From positions 1-56,933 of the forward strand of contig DGWX01000062.1 in assembly GCA_002395405.1 (NCBI GenBank): a DNA stretch of 56,933 nt. Reading direction: 5' to 3'. The stretch is from Christensenella sp. UBA4247 (GTDB taxonomy: Bacteria; Bacillota; Clostridia; Christensenellales; CAG-1252). The stretch's first letter is position 1. Below: more notes on the stretch, generated by a model. It saw only the letters and a program-made list of their open reading frames with translations. It had not been told where the DNA came from and made no database searches. The letters are not shown here.

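Overview
The window looks like a chromosomal piece of a single-membrane, Bacillota-type (Clostridia-like) bacterium. The sequence evidence is a dgt-dnaG-rpoD-trmK-nif3 gene order, strong AGGAGG-type ribosome binding sites, an energy-coupling-factor (ECF) vitamin transporter subunit, and surface proteins made of GLUG, MBG/YDG and Listeria-Bacteroides (Flg_new/InlB B) type repeats. A gut Christensenellales-like lineage is my guess; nothing here proves it. Every gene I can support is on the minus strand, so transcription runs from high to low coordinates.

Region 1-6758 is a compact housekeeping operon. Read in transcription order it encodes a dGTPase-like HD phosphohydrolase, DNA primase, the primary sigma factor, tRNA m1A22 methyltransferase TrmK, a Nif3-family protein, a coiled-coil zinc-ribbon protein and a PutP-type sodium/solute symporter cut by the window edge. 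Starts and stops overlap by 1-16 bases at three junctions. A plausible extended -10 promoter precedes dgt, and an intrinsic terminator closes the unit upstream of it.

Region 7003-7686 encodes an ECF transporter S component.

Region 7737-56933, about 86% of the window, is two adjacent giant genes. The downstream one (protein B, 6,229 residues) has an N-terminal export segment, about 15 beta-helix cassettes alternating with Flg_new-like beta domains, YDG/MBG domains, a C-terminal membrane anchor and a long lysine-then-glutamate-rich cytoplasmic tail. The upstream one (protein A) is still open at the window end after more than 10,130 codons. Its visible part contains about 20 tandem ~370-residue beta-rich units, then about 18 Ig-like units with an FDPY...GYQ signature, then one Flg_new-type domain at the C-terminus.

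The most unusual feature is a family of 23 cysteine-rich modules (consensus CGCTNxxCxxxGSC) in nine clusters inside protein A. They hold about 187 cysteines by my count and mostly sit in the linkers between repeat units. My working model is a giant surface fibre (A), stiffened or metallated through its cysteine linkers, with membrane-anchored B as a possible partner. The architecture is read from sequence; the pairing and function are inference.
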